Origin: CAYLZW01 sp964388085
GTDB lineage: Bacteria > Myxococcota > UBA727 > CAYLZW01
Assembly: GCA_964388085.1 (NCBI GenBank)
Contig: CAYLZW010000083.1
Span: 1 to 20,369, forward strand
Direction: 5' to 3'
Length of the DNA stretch: 20,369 nt
Below the pieces are notes generated by a model. It was given only the letters and a program-made list of their open reading frames with translations. It made no database searches and had not been told where the DNA came from. Of the stretch, positions 7,730-15,437 are shown one piece after another. The stretch's first letter is position 1. Each line of letters begins with the position of its first letter. The position numbers and the translations under genes were made by a program.

Positions 7730-9510
7730 GGCACGCCTCCGTCGCTGACGACGCCGCCGGCAGGCGCTGCGGTAGCGGCAGCCTTCTGCTTCGCCTCCTG
7801 CATGATCTCCTGCAGCGTCTTCACGCGCGGCTTCTCCGCTGGTTCGCTCGGCTCGTTCGCGCCGGCGCCGTCCCGCTGCTGCTTCGCCTCCTGCATGATC
7901 TCCTGCAGCGTCTTCACGCGGCCGACCTCGCCGGCGCCGTCGCCCGACGCCGCGCCGCCTTGCCGCTGCTCCTGCATGATCTCCTGCAGCGTCTTCACGC
8001 GGCCGTCGCCCGCGGGCGCGCTGTCCCTCGTAGGTGCGTGCTGCCGCGGCGGCGCGTTGAGCGCCGGCGCGGGCTCGGCGAAGAGCGGCTCGCCGTTGAC
8101 CACGCGCACGAGCCCGGTGGAGAGGATCGGCACCCAGGTGACCAGCAGCAGCCCGACGAACATGATCGCCAGCGTCGGCAGCACCGCCATGATGACCTCG
8201 CCGAGGCTGCGCCGGAACAGCGTCGAGGCCACGAACAGGTTCAAGCCGATGGGCGGCGTCAGGTAGCCGATCTCGAGGTTCACGATGAACACGATGCCCA
8301 TGTGGATGGGATCGATGCTCATGGCGTCCGCCATCGGCGCGATCATGGGCGCCACGATGAGGATGGCGCTCATGATGTCCATGAAGCAGCCGAGCATGAG
8401 CAGGAACAGGTTCACGATGACGAGGAAGCCGCTGGCGCCGAGATCGAGCGTCTGCATCCAGTGCACCATGCGGTCCGGCACCTGCTCCTCGACGAGGACG
8501 TGGTTCAGGCCGATGGCGATCCCGATGATGACGAGCAGCGCACCCATGGTGACCATGGAGGTCTCGGCCACCTTGGCGAGCTGCTTGGGCTTCAGATCGC
8601 GGTGGATGAACATCTCGACGACGAGCGCGTAGACGACGCTGACCGCCGCCGCCTCCGTCGTCGTGAAGATGCCCGAGTAGATGCCGCCCAGGATGAGCAC
8701 CGGCAGCAGCAAGGACCAGACGCCGCGGCCGAGCTGGTGCAAGACGCTCTGAACGCTCCAGGGCTCGCGCGGGATGCGGTGCTTGTAGCCGATATAGGAG
8801 CAGTACACGGCGAGCATGAGCCCGATCATCAGCCCCGGCACCAGGCCACCGAGGAAGAGATCCTTCGGATCCATCGCCGTCGTGCTGCCCACCATGATCG
8901 AATAGACGATCATGGGGATGGAGGGCGGGATGAGGATGCCGAGCGAGCCCGCGGTGGCGAGCAGCCCGATGGCGAACGACGAGGGGTAACCCGCGCGCAC
9001 GAGGGCCGGCACCATGATGGAGCCGATGGCGATGACGGTCACCGGCGAGCTGCCCGAGATGGCGGCGAAGAACACGCAGCCGGCGACGGCGGCGACGGCG
9101 AGGCCGCCCGGCACGAAGCCGAACACCGCGCGCGCCACCTCGATGAGCCGCTGGGCGAGCGAGCCCTGCGTCATGATCTCGCCGGCGACGACGAAGAACG
9201 GGATCGCGAGCAGCACCTCCTTCGAGGCCAGCTCCTGGATCTTGGTGACGACGACGTTGAGCGTCGTCGCGTCGGTGTAGCCGGTGATGAAATAGAAGCA
9301 GTACAGCGTGATGCCGCCCAGCACGACGAAGAGCGGCTGCCCGAGCAGCAGGGAGACCAGGATGATGCCGAGCACCATCCAGGCGGTCTGCCCCGTCGTG
9401 AAGAAGAGCAGCGTCGCGATCCCGAGCCAGACCGTGAGGCCGATCTTGCGCCTCCGGTAGGCGACGGCCGCGAGCGCGACGACGACGGCGAAGAGCAGCC
9501 AGCCCATCAT
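7726..9510 (-). CDS. dctM: TRAP transporter large membrane subunit (DctM) with repeat-bearing C-terminal tail
   Basis: The 594-residue protein is the transport subunit of a TRAP system, importing a solute with Na+ through an elevator mechanism. Residues 1-465 carry the DctM core, with about a dozen hydrophobic helices. ISGSSPVT (151-158) and TPPIGLNLF (418-426) match the conserved loops that form the Na+ sites, and LATAGSLGILIPPSIPM (184-200) is also family-typical. Typical DctM proteins end near 430-450. Here a soluble tail of about 125 residues follows, rich in Pro, Ala and Gly, with three copies of RVKTLQEIMQEAKQ (504-517, 531-544, 562-575). The ATG at 9510 lies in an ATGA overlap with dctQ; the frame is open further upstream, but that part is Arg/His-rich and antisense-like. 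The solute is unknown. Confidence 0.92.
   Translation of the reverse strand: MMGWLLFAVVVALAAVAYRRRKIGLTVWLGIATLLFFTTGQTAWMVLGIILVSLLLGQPLFVVLGGITLYCFYFITGYTDATTLNVVVTKIQELASKEVLLAIPFFVVAGEIMTQGSLAQRLIEVARAVFGFVPGGLAVAAVAGCVFFAAISGSSPVTVIAIGSIMVPALVRAGYPSSFAIGLLATAGSLGILIPPSIPMIVYSIMVGSTTAMDPKDLFLGGLVPGLMIGLMLAVYCSYIGYKHRIPREPWSVQSVLHQLGRGVWSLLLPVLILGGIYSGIFTTTEAAAVSVVYALVVEMFIHRDLKPKQLAKVAETSMVTMGALLVIIGIAIGLNHVLVEEQVPDRMVHWMQTLDLGASGFLVIVNLFLLMLGCFMDIMSAILIVAPMIAPMADAMSIDPIHMGIVFIVNLEIGYLTPPIGLNLFVASTLFRRSLGEVIMAVLPTLAIMFVGLLLVTWVPILSTGLVRVVNGEPLFAEPAPALNAPPRQHAPTRDSAPAGDGRVKTLQEIMQEQRQGGAASGDGAGEVGRVKTLQEIMQEAKQQRDGAGANEPSEPAEKPRVKTLQEIMQEAKQKAAATAAPAGGVVSDGGVP
7786..8001 (-). repeat. Three coding repeats of a 14-residue helix in the DctM tail
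   Basis: Copies lie at 7960-8001, 7879-7920 and 7786-7827. Each encodes RVKTLQEIMQ plus a Glu/Lys/Gln-rich end (EQRQ, EAKQ, EAKQ). A 32-base core is identical in all three, including synonymous positions, while the linkers between them (13 and 17 residues) differ. This points to recent duplication or gene conversion, or to selection on the DNA. The helix is amphipathic, with V, L, I and M on one face. Confidence 0.92.
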
Positions 9511-10448
9511 GACGCCACCTCGCGCTTCTCGGGGCGGCCGCTCGTCGGGTGCTCTCTGCCGTAGCGCGTGCCGTTGTCGAAGGGTGGCGGAGCGGCCTCG
9601 GCGTTCTCGCGCTCGAGCTTCAGGATCTCGGCCGCGAGCTCGTCCGGCTCGCTGACCAGCGACGGACCGTACAAGAGGTCGCCGAGGCCATGCGCGAGGA
9701 AGCGCAGGCCGATGAGCCCGAACGTCGCCGGTAGCGCGAGCGTGACGAGCCACACCGGCACGGGCAGCGACTCGAAGGTGCCCGCGTTCGGGATGTCGCG
9801 CCACACGCCGTACTCGGCGCGCAGCTGGGTGTACGCGAGGTAGGTGAACGTGAAGGTGAAGGCCGCCGTGACGAGGCCGCCGAGCGCCGAGAACCACGGG
9901 TACACGCGCGCGTCGAGCTTCTTCTTCACCGCGTCGAGCAGGATGTGGCGCTTCTTACGCGTGGCGATGGAGGAGCCGACGAAGCCCGCCCACACCATGA
10001 AGCCGAGCGCGAAGCGCTGGGCCCCGGCGATGCCCGTCGGGAAGGTCCAGATGAGGAGCTTTACGGCGGCCCACAGCGCGACGAAGAGCACGATGCCGAG
10101 CGCCGCGCTCTTCGCGAACGGCGGCGGCGGCGAGCTCTTCTGCTGCGCGCCCGCGCTCCGCCCCGCGTGCATGCCGAACACGCACATCAGCAGCATCAGC
10201 GTGCCGAACAGCGCCGGCCCCCACACGTTGGCGACGGCTGCCTGGGTCGCCGCGGCGAGCGGCTCGTCTCCCTCGAGGAAGAACAAGATCAGCTGCGCGG
10301 TCTTCCCCACGGGGCGCGTGAAGCTGCGCAGCACGACGTCGCTGAAGATCAGCAGCGTCATCATGGTGAGCGAGAGCAGGAGGAGCAGGCGCTCGCCCTG
10401 ATAGATGACGTCGTCGAGCTTCTGCAGCCCACGGCGGAGAGCGTGCAT
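9507..10448 (-). CDS. dctQ: TRAP transporter small membrane subunit (DctQ), enlarged
   Basis: The 313-residue protein is the small membrane subunit that braces DctM. Family features are the first helix (21-42, ending SDVVLRSFTRP) and the motif GFMVWAGFVGSSIATRKKRHILLD (149-172), followed by helices at about 186-205 and 231-252. DctQ proteins are usually 160-200 residues with four helices. This one has about 100 extra residues between helix 1 and the WAGF motif, holding two more hydrophobic segments (about 77-93 and 114-136) separated by a Pro-rich loop. It also has a charged C-terminal tail of about 50 residues. The start is ATG, 59 bases after dctP, and it ends in an ATGA overlap with dctM, as expected for an equimolar complex. 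Confidence 0.88.
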   Translation of the reverse strand: MHALRRGLQKLDDVIYQGERLLLLLSLTMMTLLIFSDVVLRSFTRPVGKTAQLILFFLEGDEPLAAATQAAVANVWGPALFGTLMLLMCVFGMHAGRSAGAQQKSSPPPPFAKSAALGIVLFVALWAAVKLLIWTFPTGIAGAQRFALGFMVWAGFVGSSIATRKKRHILLDAVKKKLDARVYPWFSALGGLVTAAFTFTFTYLAYTQLRAEYGVWRDIPNAGTFESLPVPVWLVTLALPATFGLIGLRFLAHGLGDLLYGPSLVSEPDELAAEILKLERENAEAAPPPFDNGTRYGREHPTSGRPEKREVAS

Positions 10449-10507
10449 GGTGCAGGTCCCTCGAGCGGCGGTCGCGCCCGCCGATCAGGCTCACAGAGAT
10501 GTGGCGG

Positions 10508-11509
10508 CTACTTCGACTTCGCGTAGGCCGCCTTGGCCTTGAGCACGGCGTCGAGGATCTTCTTGTTGCCCTTGCCGCGCTTGGCGAAGTCATCCCACAC
10601 CGGCTTGACCTTGGCGACGAACGCGGCGCGCTGGGCGGCGTCGAGGCGGCAGAGCTTGACGCCCGCGTGCGTGAAGTTCTCGAGCAGCGGCTCGGTGATG
10701 TTGCGCACGCCCGCGATGCCGGCCTTCTCCTCGTCGGACTTCAGCAAGATCGCCTGCAGCGTCTTCGGCTGCGCGTCGAACCACTTCTTCGAGTAGACGA
10801 TGATGCCCGGCTGGTAGATGTGCTTGGTGTACGTGAAGTGGTCGACGCCCTGGTACCAGCTCGTCGCGAACGAGAAGAGCGGCGTGTTCGAGAAGCCATC
10901 GACGACGCCCGTCTGCAGCGACGAGAGCACCTCGGGCACCGGCAGCTCCACGGGGGAGGCGCCGAAGGCCTTGTAGGTCTCGAGGTGGATGCGGCTCTCC
11001 TGCGAGCGCATCTTGAGGCCGGCCATGTCCTCGGGCTTCTGGATGCACTTGCCCTTCACCGCGTAGCCGTGCCAGCCGTTCTCGGCCCACATGCCGAACA
11101 CGAAGCCGCGCTGCGAGAGGAGCTTCTGCACCTCGGGGCGGAGCGCGTTCAGCACGTAGTCGACCTCGGCGTCGCTCTCGAAGAGGAACGGCAGCTCGAA
11201 GACGTTGAGCTCGGGGACATACTTGCCCGCCAGCGCGCCGACGGAGCCGCCGAAGAGTTGCAGGCGGCCGACCCTGGTGTCCTCGACCATCTCGCTCTCA
11301 CCGCCGAGCTTGCCGCCGAGGTAGAGCTTCAGCTTGAGCTCTCCCTTCGACTCCGTCTCCATGCGCTTCTCGACGTTCTTCAGCCACTCGTCCCAGGGCG
11401 TGCCTTCGGGAGCGACCGAGCCCGCCTTCACCTCGACCGCGGCCAGCGAGGGGAGCGAGAGCAGCCCGACGAGGGCGGCGAGGATGGCGTTCTTCATGGA
11501 TCGCGGCAT
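10508..11509 (-). CDS. dctP: TRAP transporter solute-binding protein (DctP)
   Basis: The 333-residue periplasmic binding protein captures the solute and delivers it to DctQM. A signal peptide occupies about 1-23 (cleavage near SLA-AVEV). The mature start VEVKAGSVAPEGTPWDEW, the segment DMAGLKMR with the conserved ligand-carboxylate Arg168, and GVVDGFSNTP (201-210) are typical of the DctP family. Most characterised members bind organic acids through this Arg. A Cys (C155) precedes the conserved motif, and an aromatic-rich stretch (SWYQGVDHFTYTKHIYQPG, about 217-235) lines the expected cleft. ATG 11509 has AGGGGA about 5 bases upstream, which favours it over the ATG four codons later. The pairing with TatT upstream makes this a TatP-type protein, whose solute may be hydrophobic rather than a dicarboxylate. 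Confidence 0.92.
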   Translation of the reverse strand: MPRSMKNAILAALVGLLSLPSLAAVEVKAGSVAPEGTPWDEWLKNVEKRMETESKGELKLKLYLGGKLGGESEMVEDTRVGRLQLFGGSVGALAGKYVPELNVFELPFLFESDAEVDYVLNALRPEVQKLLSQRGFVFGMWAENGWHGYAVKGKCIQKPEDMAGLKMRSQESRIHLETYKAFGASPVELPVPEVLSSLQTGVVDGFSNTPLFSFATSWYQGVDHFTYTKHIYQPGIIVYSKKWFDAQPKTLQAILLKSDEEKAGIAGVRNITEPLLENFTHAGVKLCRLDAAQRAAFVAKVKPVWDDFAKRGKGNKKILDAVLKAKAAYAKSK

Positions 11510-11578
11510 GAGGGTCCCCTACGGGTTACGCTTCTACGTGTTGAGAGTTGTGACAGGGAAGACGCGAGAGGCTCGAGC

Positions 11579-12499
11579 TCAGAACAGCTCGTCGAGCTTC
11601 GCGAGCAGCGCCTTGGCCTTCTTCTGCTCGATGGTGTTCTCGGCGGCGATCTCGGGCACGGCGTTCGCGTCGGCGGCGATGACCTCCTCGAGGAGCCGCT
11701 TGGCCGTCTCCTTGCCTCCCTCTTGCTGCTTCGGGCAGAGGTACTCGGCCCACAGCACCTTGGTCGCCAGGTAGTCGGGCGAGAGCTCGACGGACCTCTT
11801 GAAGTTCTCCTCGCTCTTCTCGAGCGAGCCGCCCGCGATGCCGGCGGTGCGCGCCTCGTAGGCGCCGAAGTAGCGGTAGGGAGCCGCGTAGAAATAGTTC
11901 GGGTCGAGGGCCATGACGTGGTCCATGGTCGCCTTGATGTCGTCCTTGTAGCGCAGCACGGTCGCGAAGCCCTTCGAGGCGGCCCACTTCCCCATGTTGG
12001 TCGAGTACCAGTACATGCCGGGCACGGCCTCCTTCGGCGCCTTCTTGATGGCGTCGCGGTGCTTCTCGCCCGCCTTCATGGCGGCGACGAACTCGGGCGC
12101 CGCCATCTTGATGGACTTCTCCGCCCACTCGAGGCCGGTGGTGTAGTGCGCGTCGCGCTGCTCGACGTTGTTCTCGAGCGCGAAGTGCCCGTCGGCGAGG
12201 AAATAGTGGCCGCGGGAGAGCTTCACCGCGAGCTCGACGCTCGGCGCCGCGGCGGCGGCCTCTTCCCACTTGGCGATGGCTTGCTGCAGCTTCGCCTTGT
12301 CGAGGCGCTCCTGCCACAGCGCGTCTCCCTCGGCGATGAGGGCGGCGGCCCGATCGGCGGCGGCCGGCTCGGCGCTCGCGGCGGGCTGCTCCTGCTCGTC
12401 CCAGGCGGCCTCCCGCGTGGTGGCGCAGCCGGTAGCGAGCGCGAGGGCGAGGAGTGACGACGTGGCGAGGGCGCCAGTGAGCGGCATGGACTTCAGCAT
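11579..12499 (-). CDS. tatT: TatT, TPR lipoprotein component of a TRAP transporter
   Basis: The 306-residue protein has a lipoprotein signal ending LALATGC, with Cys25 lipidated. The rest is almost entirely helical with TPR-like repeats, for example AAALIAEGDALWQERLD, QAIAKWEEAAAAAPS and FKRSVELSPDYLATKVLWAEYL. The segments YFLADGHFAL, GMYWYSTNMGKWA and DPNYFYAAPYRYFGAYEA are typical of the TRAP T-component (TatT) family. In Treponema, TatT (Tp0956) binds the solute-binding partner TatP and forms a trimer with cavities proposed to pass hydrophobic ligands. Its place directly before dctP fits that role. ATG 12499 was chosen because GGGG lies 7 bases upstream; a GTG at 12514 would add five residues. 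It is probably the first gene of the TRAP operon, with 69 bases to dctP. Confidence 0.88.
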   Translation of the reverse strand: MLKSMPLTGALATSSLLALALATGCATTREAAWDEQEQPAASAEPAAADRAAALIAEGDALWQERLDKAKLQQAIAKWEEAAAAAPSVELAVKLSRGHYFLADGHFALENNVEQRDAHYTTGLEWAEKSIKMAAPEFVAAMKAGEKHRDAIKKAPKEAVPGMYWYSTNMGKWAASKGFATVLRYKDDIKATMDHVMALDPNYFYAAPYRYFGAYEARTAGIAGGSLEKSEENFKRSVELSPDYLATKVLWAEYLCPKQQEGGKETAKRLLEEVIAADANAVPEIAAENTIEQKKAKALLAKLDELF

Positions 12500-12588
12500 C
12501 GCGAGACCCCACACGGACGGATCGTCCCGCCCTGATGATTCGTTGTGCGTTCGTTCGCTCGCGCAAACGCTACGCGAAGTCGGGGCCT

Positions 12589-12617
12589 GGGATTGCGCTT
12601 GCCGGGAACAGTGTCAA
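12589..12617 (-). promoter_or_regulatory. Possible promoter of the TRAP operon (perfect -35 box)
   Basis: On the minus strand a perfect TTGACA lies at 12617-12612, about 110 bases before the tatT start, in the 146-base tatT-xerC spacer. The hexamer 17 bases downstream (AATCCC) is a poor -10, so only the -35 match supports this. Confidence 0.25.
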
Positions 12618-12645
12618 CGCGGGCGGACGGAGCAGAGCCCGAAGC

Positions 12646-13551
12646 TCAGGGCCCCTCCTTCGCGCGTGGATGCGCTGCGTCGTACACCTTCGTCAGGCGC
12701 GCGAGGTCCACGTGCGTATAGCGCTGGGTGGTGCCGAGCGAGGCGTGGCCGAGCAGCTCCTGGATGCCGCGCAGATCGGCGCCGCCCTCGAGCAGGTGCG
12801 TGGCGAACGCGTGCCGCAGCTTGTGCGGATGCACCCGCCCGCGCGCGCCCACCTCGATGCCGTAGCGCGAGAGGAAGCGGCGCACCACGCGATCGTTCAG
12901 GCGCCCGCCCCGCTCGCCGACGAACAGGGCGTGCTCCTCGCCGCCACGCACGAGGGCCGGCCGCGCCTCCTTCAGGTAGCGCAGGATGGCGTCCTGGGCG
13001 GCCTCGTGAAACGGCACCACGCGCTCCTTCCGGCCTTTGCCGAGCACGCGCACGCTGAGGCGCTTCAGATCGACGTCGGCGACGTCGAGGCCGCACAGCT
13101 CCGACACGCGCAGCCCGGCGCCGTAGAGCAGCTCGATGACGGCGCGGTCTCGCAGGCCGGCCGCGCCCTCGACCTTGGGCGCGTCACAGAGCGCGAACGC
13201 TTCGTCGACGCTGACGGTGCGCGGCAGCGTCTTCGGCCGCTTGGGGCTATCGAGGGCGTCCGCCGGCGACGACTTCAGGATCTTCTGCTTCACGCACCAG
13301 CGCAGGAAGGTGCGGATGGCCGACAGCTTGCGCAGCACCGTCGTCGTCGAGTCCGTCTTGTACCGGGAGGCGAGGAAGCCGCGCAGGGCGAACAGGTCGA
13401 GCCGCGCGAGGTCCTTGGCGCCGGGCAGCTTGTTGTCGACGAGCCAGGCGTGGAGCTGCGCGAGGTCGCGCCGGTAGCCCGCCTGCGTGTGCGGGCTCGC
13501 GCGCCTTACGTGCTGCAGGTGCTCGAGGAACCTCGGGATGACGTCCTGCAC
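12646..13551 (-). CDS. xerC: Tyrosine recombinase XerC
   Basis: The 301-residue protein fits XerC/XerD length (about 300), with an N-terminal core-binding SAM-like domain (about 1-88) and a C-terminal catalytic domain (about 110-301). All catalytic residues are present: R148 (GAGLRVSELCGL), K172 (GKGRKER), H243 and R246 (HPHKLRHAFATHLLE), H269 (LGHASLGTTQ) and the nucleophile Y278 (RYTHVD). XerC/D resolves chromosome dimers at dif during division; no dif site was identified here. The GTG at 13551 was chosen because AGAGGT lies 6 bases upstream; an in-frame GTG at 13584 would add 11 residues. I call it XerC rather than a phage integrase because of its length and its proximity to trmFO and dprA. 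XerC and XerD are hard to tell apart by eye. Confidence 0.88.
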   Translation of the reverse strand: MQDVIPRFLEHLQHVRRASPHTQAGYRRDLAQLHAWLVDNKLPGAKDLARLDLFALRGFLASRYKTDSTTTVLRKLSAIRTFLRWCVKQKILKSSPADALDSPKRPKTLPRTVSVDEAFALCDAPKVEGAAGLRDRAVIELLYGAGLRVSELCGLDVADVDLKRLSVRVLGKGRKERVVPFHEAAQDAILRYLKEARPALVRGGEEHALFVGERGGRLNDRVVRRFLSRYGIEVGARGRVHPHKLRHAFATHLLEGGADLRGIQELLGHASLGTTQRYTHVDLARLTKVYDAAHPRAKEGP

Positions 13552-13681
13552 GGCCAGACCTCTGCTCGGCTGAGGATGGCGCACCGCTCGATCGCTGTCA
13601 GTTTTCTGCCGTGGCGCCCGAGGGTGCGCGCCTTGCTAGCGCTGCTCGGGCCGTGTCGTAGAGCGCCTTGGGAGGTCGGTC

Positions 13682-14704
13682 ATGGGTCGGTTTTGTCTCG
13701 TCTCGTTCGTAGAGCGTGTGGCGGCCGCCGTGGCGGGGCTCGCGCTGTGTGTGTCCGTGCCGGGCGGGCTCTCCTCGTGCGCGCCGCCGAGCGACCTCGT
13801 GCAGGTGGTGCGGGAGGTCAACGGAACCTTCGCGCCCGAGGGCGATCGCGTGCTGATCGCGCGCTCGAGCTACCGGACCACCGACCGGAGCGCGCCCTAC
13901 TACGCCGACGGAAACAGCCGGGAGTGGACAGCAGTCCTCCTCGAGGGCGCGCTCGGTGACGGCGTCGAGCAGCTCGAGGAGGGGGCGTCCTGGCTCGAGC
14001 AGCGGGAGAGCGCGCTCGAGTACGTGCCGATGTTCTGGCGGCCGGACGAGGAGCGGCTCTTCTATTTCTTCGCCGGCGAGCCCTCCATCGCGTGGCGCGT
14101 CGACACGGCCACGGGAGAGCACCGCGAGCTCGCCCTGCCCGACTGGCTCGAGGAGGAGTTGCTGCGAGACGCGCGCTTCCCCATCGGGCGAACGCAGCCC
14201 ATCCCGTCGCCCGACGGCAGCACGGTGGCGCTCTACTCCATCGGGACGCCTCCCGAGGGGTTCAAGATCGCGCTGTCGTTCTTCTCGGTGTCGTCGGGGG
14301 AGCACCTGTCGAGTCGGGTGGTGCCGTGGCCGTCGCCGATCATCAACCCTTGGTTGGTCTCGCCGGATGGGCACCAGCATCCGTTTCTGTGGGCGAAGGA
14401 CTCTTCGGGCGTGTTCGTGCTCGACTGCGAGCACGCGGTGCTCGTGCCGGTCGATGACGAGGCGGAGATCGTGGAGGTGGATGAGGTGCCGTCGCACGGC
14501 GTACCGACGAGAGGAGGGCCGGTGGCGGATGACGGCTCTCGCTTTGTCGTCGTCGGCGAGCAGGGCGGCGACGCGATGACGGTCGTGCGGAGGGCCTGGG
14601 GCGAGTGGCCGGTGTATGGGGCGGAGCCTCCTGACGAGTGGATCGCGTTTGATGACGTGCCGCTCGTCGGGCTCGCGGAGGTGACTTACTGTCAGCCACG
14701 CTGA
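13682..14704 (+). CDS. Lipoprotein with beta-propeller-like (TolB/WD-type) features, function unknown
   Basis: The 340-residue protein has a signal peptide with lipobox LSSC (Cys33). The mature part has repeated strand-turn patterns with the kind of motif seen in TolB-like propeller blades: GTFAPEGDRVLIARSSY (about 48-64), FWRPDEERLFYFF, IPSPDGSTVALYS, LVSPDGHQHPFLWA and GPVADDGSRFVVVG. This is a repeating 'P/x-D-G-x-x-(hydrophobic)3' theme at five points. No enzyme motif is visible. ATG 13682 has GGAGG 6 bases upstream, a strong site. It is transcribed divergently from xerC and converges on the FHA gene at 14761. A surface or periplasmic binding role is possible, but nothing here fixes it. 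Confidence 0.78.
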   Translation: MGRFCLVSFVERVAAAVAGLALCVSVPGGLSSCAPPSDLVQVVREVNGTFAPEGDRVLIARSSYRTTDRSAPYYADGNSREWTAVLLEGALGDGVEQLEEGASWLEQRESALEYVPMFWRPDEERLFYFFAGEPSIAWRVDTATGEHRELALPDWLEEELLRDARFPIGRTQPIPSPDGSTVALYSIGTPPEGFKIALSFFSVSSGEHLSSRVVPWPSPIINPWLVSPDGHQHPFLWAKDSSGVFVLDCEHAVLVPVDDEAEIVEVDEVPSHGVPTRGGPVADDGSRFVVVGEQGGDAMTVVRRAWGEWPVYGAEPPDEWIAFDDVPLVGLAEVTYCQPR

Positions 14705-14729
14705 GCAAAGCTGTAGGCAAGGCCGTTGC

Positions 14730-14750
14730 CGTGGCCGTGGGGCGGCCACG
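14730..14750. terminator. Hairpin between convergent genes, probable bidirectional terminator
   Basis: CGTGGCCG (14730-14737) and CGGCCACG (14743-14750) form a perfect 8-bp stem with a 5-base loop. It occupies the middle of the 56-base space between the convergent lipoprotein (ends 14704) and FHA (ends 14761) genes. There is no strong U-tract. Confidence 0.45.
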
Positions 14751-14760
14751 TCGGTTCCCG

Positions 14761-15297
14761 TCAGTCCAGGGGACCGACGAAGGCCATCACGAAGTCCAGG
14801 AACTCGGGGGCCTTCAGGAACTTCAGCGTCACCGATCCACAGCGCAAGCTCGCGCGGGTCTCCAGTGTCACCCGCGCGCCCTCGCCCTCGGCGACGACGG
14901 CGTCATCCCGCAGATACGTCCCGTTGCTCGAGCCGAGATCCGAGACCGTGTAGTCCCCCCCGCCCTCGGCGAAGATCGCGGCGTGGTAGCGCGAGATGGT
15001 GCGGTCATGGATGACGAGGTCATTGTCGTCCTCGCGGCCGATGGAAATATACCCGCGCGTGTTGCGGTCGCTCTTTCGCAGCGTGAAGACATGAAACGTC
15101 GTCGCCGCCGTGTTGCCGCCCGAGGCCGGCAGGCTCGTGTCCCCCGGCACGCGACCGCGCAGGTCGGCGGCGTGCAAGAGCAGGAACGCGTCGCCGTAGT
15201 CGCTGACGAAGCGCTCGCGGCCGAGCTCGCGGACCTCGCGCGCGAAGTCGGCGAAGCTGCCGGGCATGGTGCCGTCGAGGTTCGGCTTTTGCGCCAT
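14761..15297 (-). CDS. FHA-domain protein (single FHA)
   Basis: The 178-residue protein has a helical N-terminal segment (about 13-48, SFADFAREVRELGRERF...) and an FHA domain at about 66-160. GR 87-88, TISRYH (100-105) and SSNGTY (123-128) are all intact, so phosphothreonine binding is expected. The tail after the FHA reads FLKAPEFLDFVMAFVG and resembles the tail of the FHA protein at 888-1520 (FL-x-A-x-x-F). The ATG at 15297 was chosen because AAGGGG lies 6 bases upstream; the open frame continues 38 codons further, but without coding character. It is transcribed divergently from the VOC gene, 140 bases away. No kinase is encoded nearby, so the binding partner is not known. Confidence 0.86.
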   Translation of the reverse strand: MAQKPNLDGTMPGSFADFAREVRELGRERFVSDYGDAFLLLHAADLRGRVPGDTSLPASGGNTAATTFHVFTLRKSDRNTRGYISIGREDDNDLVIHDRTISRYHAAIFAEGGGDYTVSDLGSSNGTYLRDDAVVAEGEGARVTLETRASLRCGSVTLKFLKAPEFLDFVMAFVGPLD

Positions 15298-15437
15298 GAG
15301 CACCCCTTCGCCCCCGCGTGACGTCGTCCACCCCAGGGACAGCATACGCGAAGGCTGACGCCGCTCGCGAACGTGAGCCGCTACCTCGCGCAGATTTCGG
15401 TATTGCGCCACGAGCGGCGAGAGGCGACGCCGTCCCC

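Noticed and set aside
7786..8001. CRISPR-like direct repeats
   Set aside because: The repeats are in frame within dctM, have unequal coding linkers and lie next to no cas genes. They are protein repeats.
7960..9564. Long + strand open frame opposite dctM
   Set aside because: The product is dominated by His, Asp, Arg and Glu. It is the complement of membrane-helix codons, not a gene.
9511..9897. N-terminal extension of DctM
   Set aside because: The upstream part of the frame is Arg/His/Pro-rich and lies wholly within dctQ. The ATGA overlap at 9507-9510 gives the expected start.
10499..12457. Long + strand open frame opposite dctP and tatT
   Set aside because: Its translation is Leu/Arg/Val/Glu-rich low complexity without motifs. 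The opposite strand encodes recognised TRAP proteins with ribosome sites.
12646..13551. Integrase of a mobile element
   Set aside because: The length, full Xer catalytic set and link to trmFO and dprA indicate the housekeeping recombinase. No tRNA, att sites or phage genes lie beside it.
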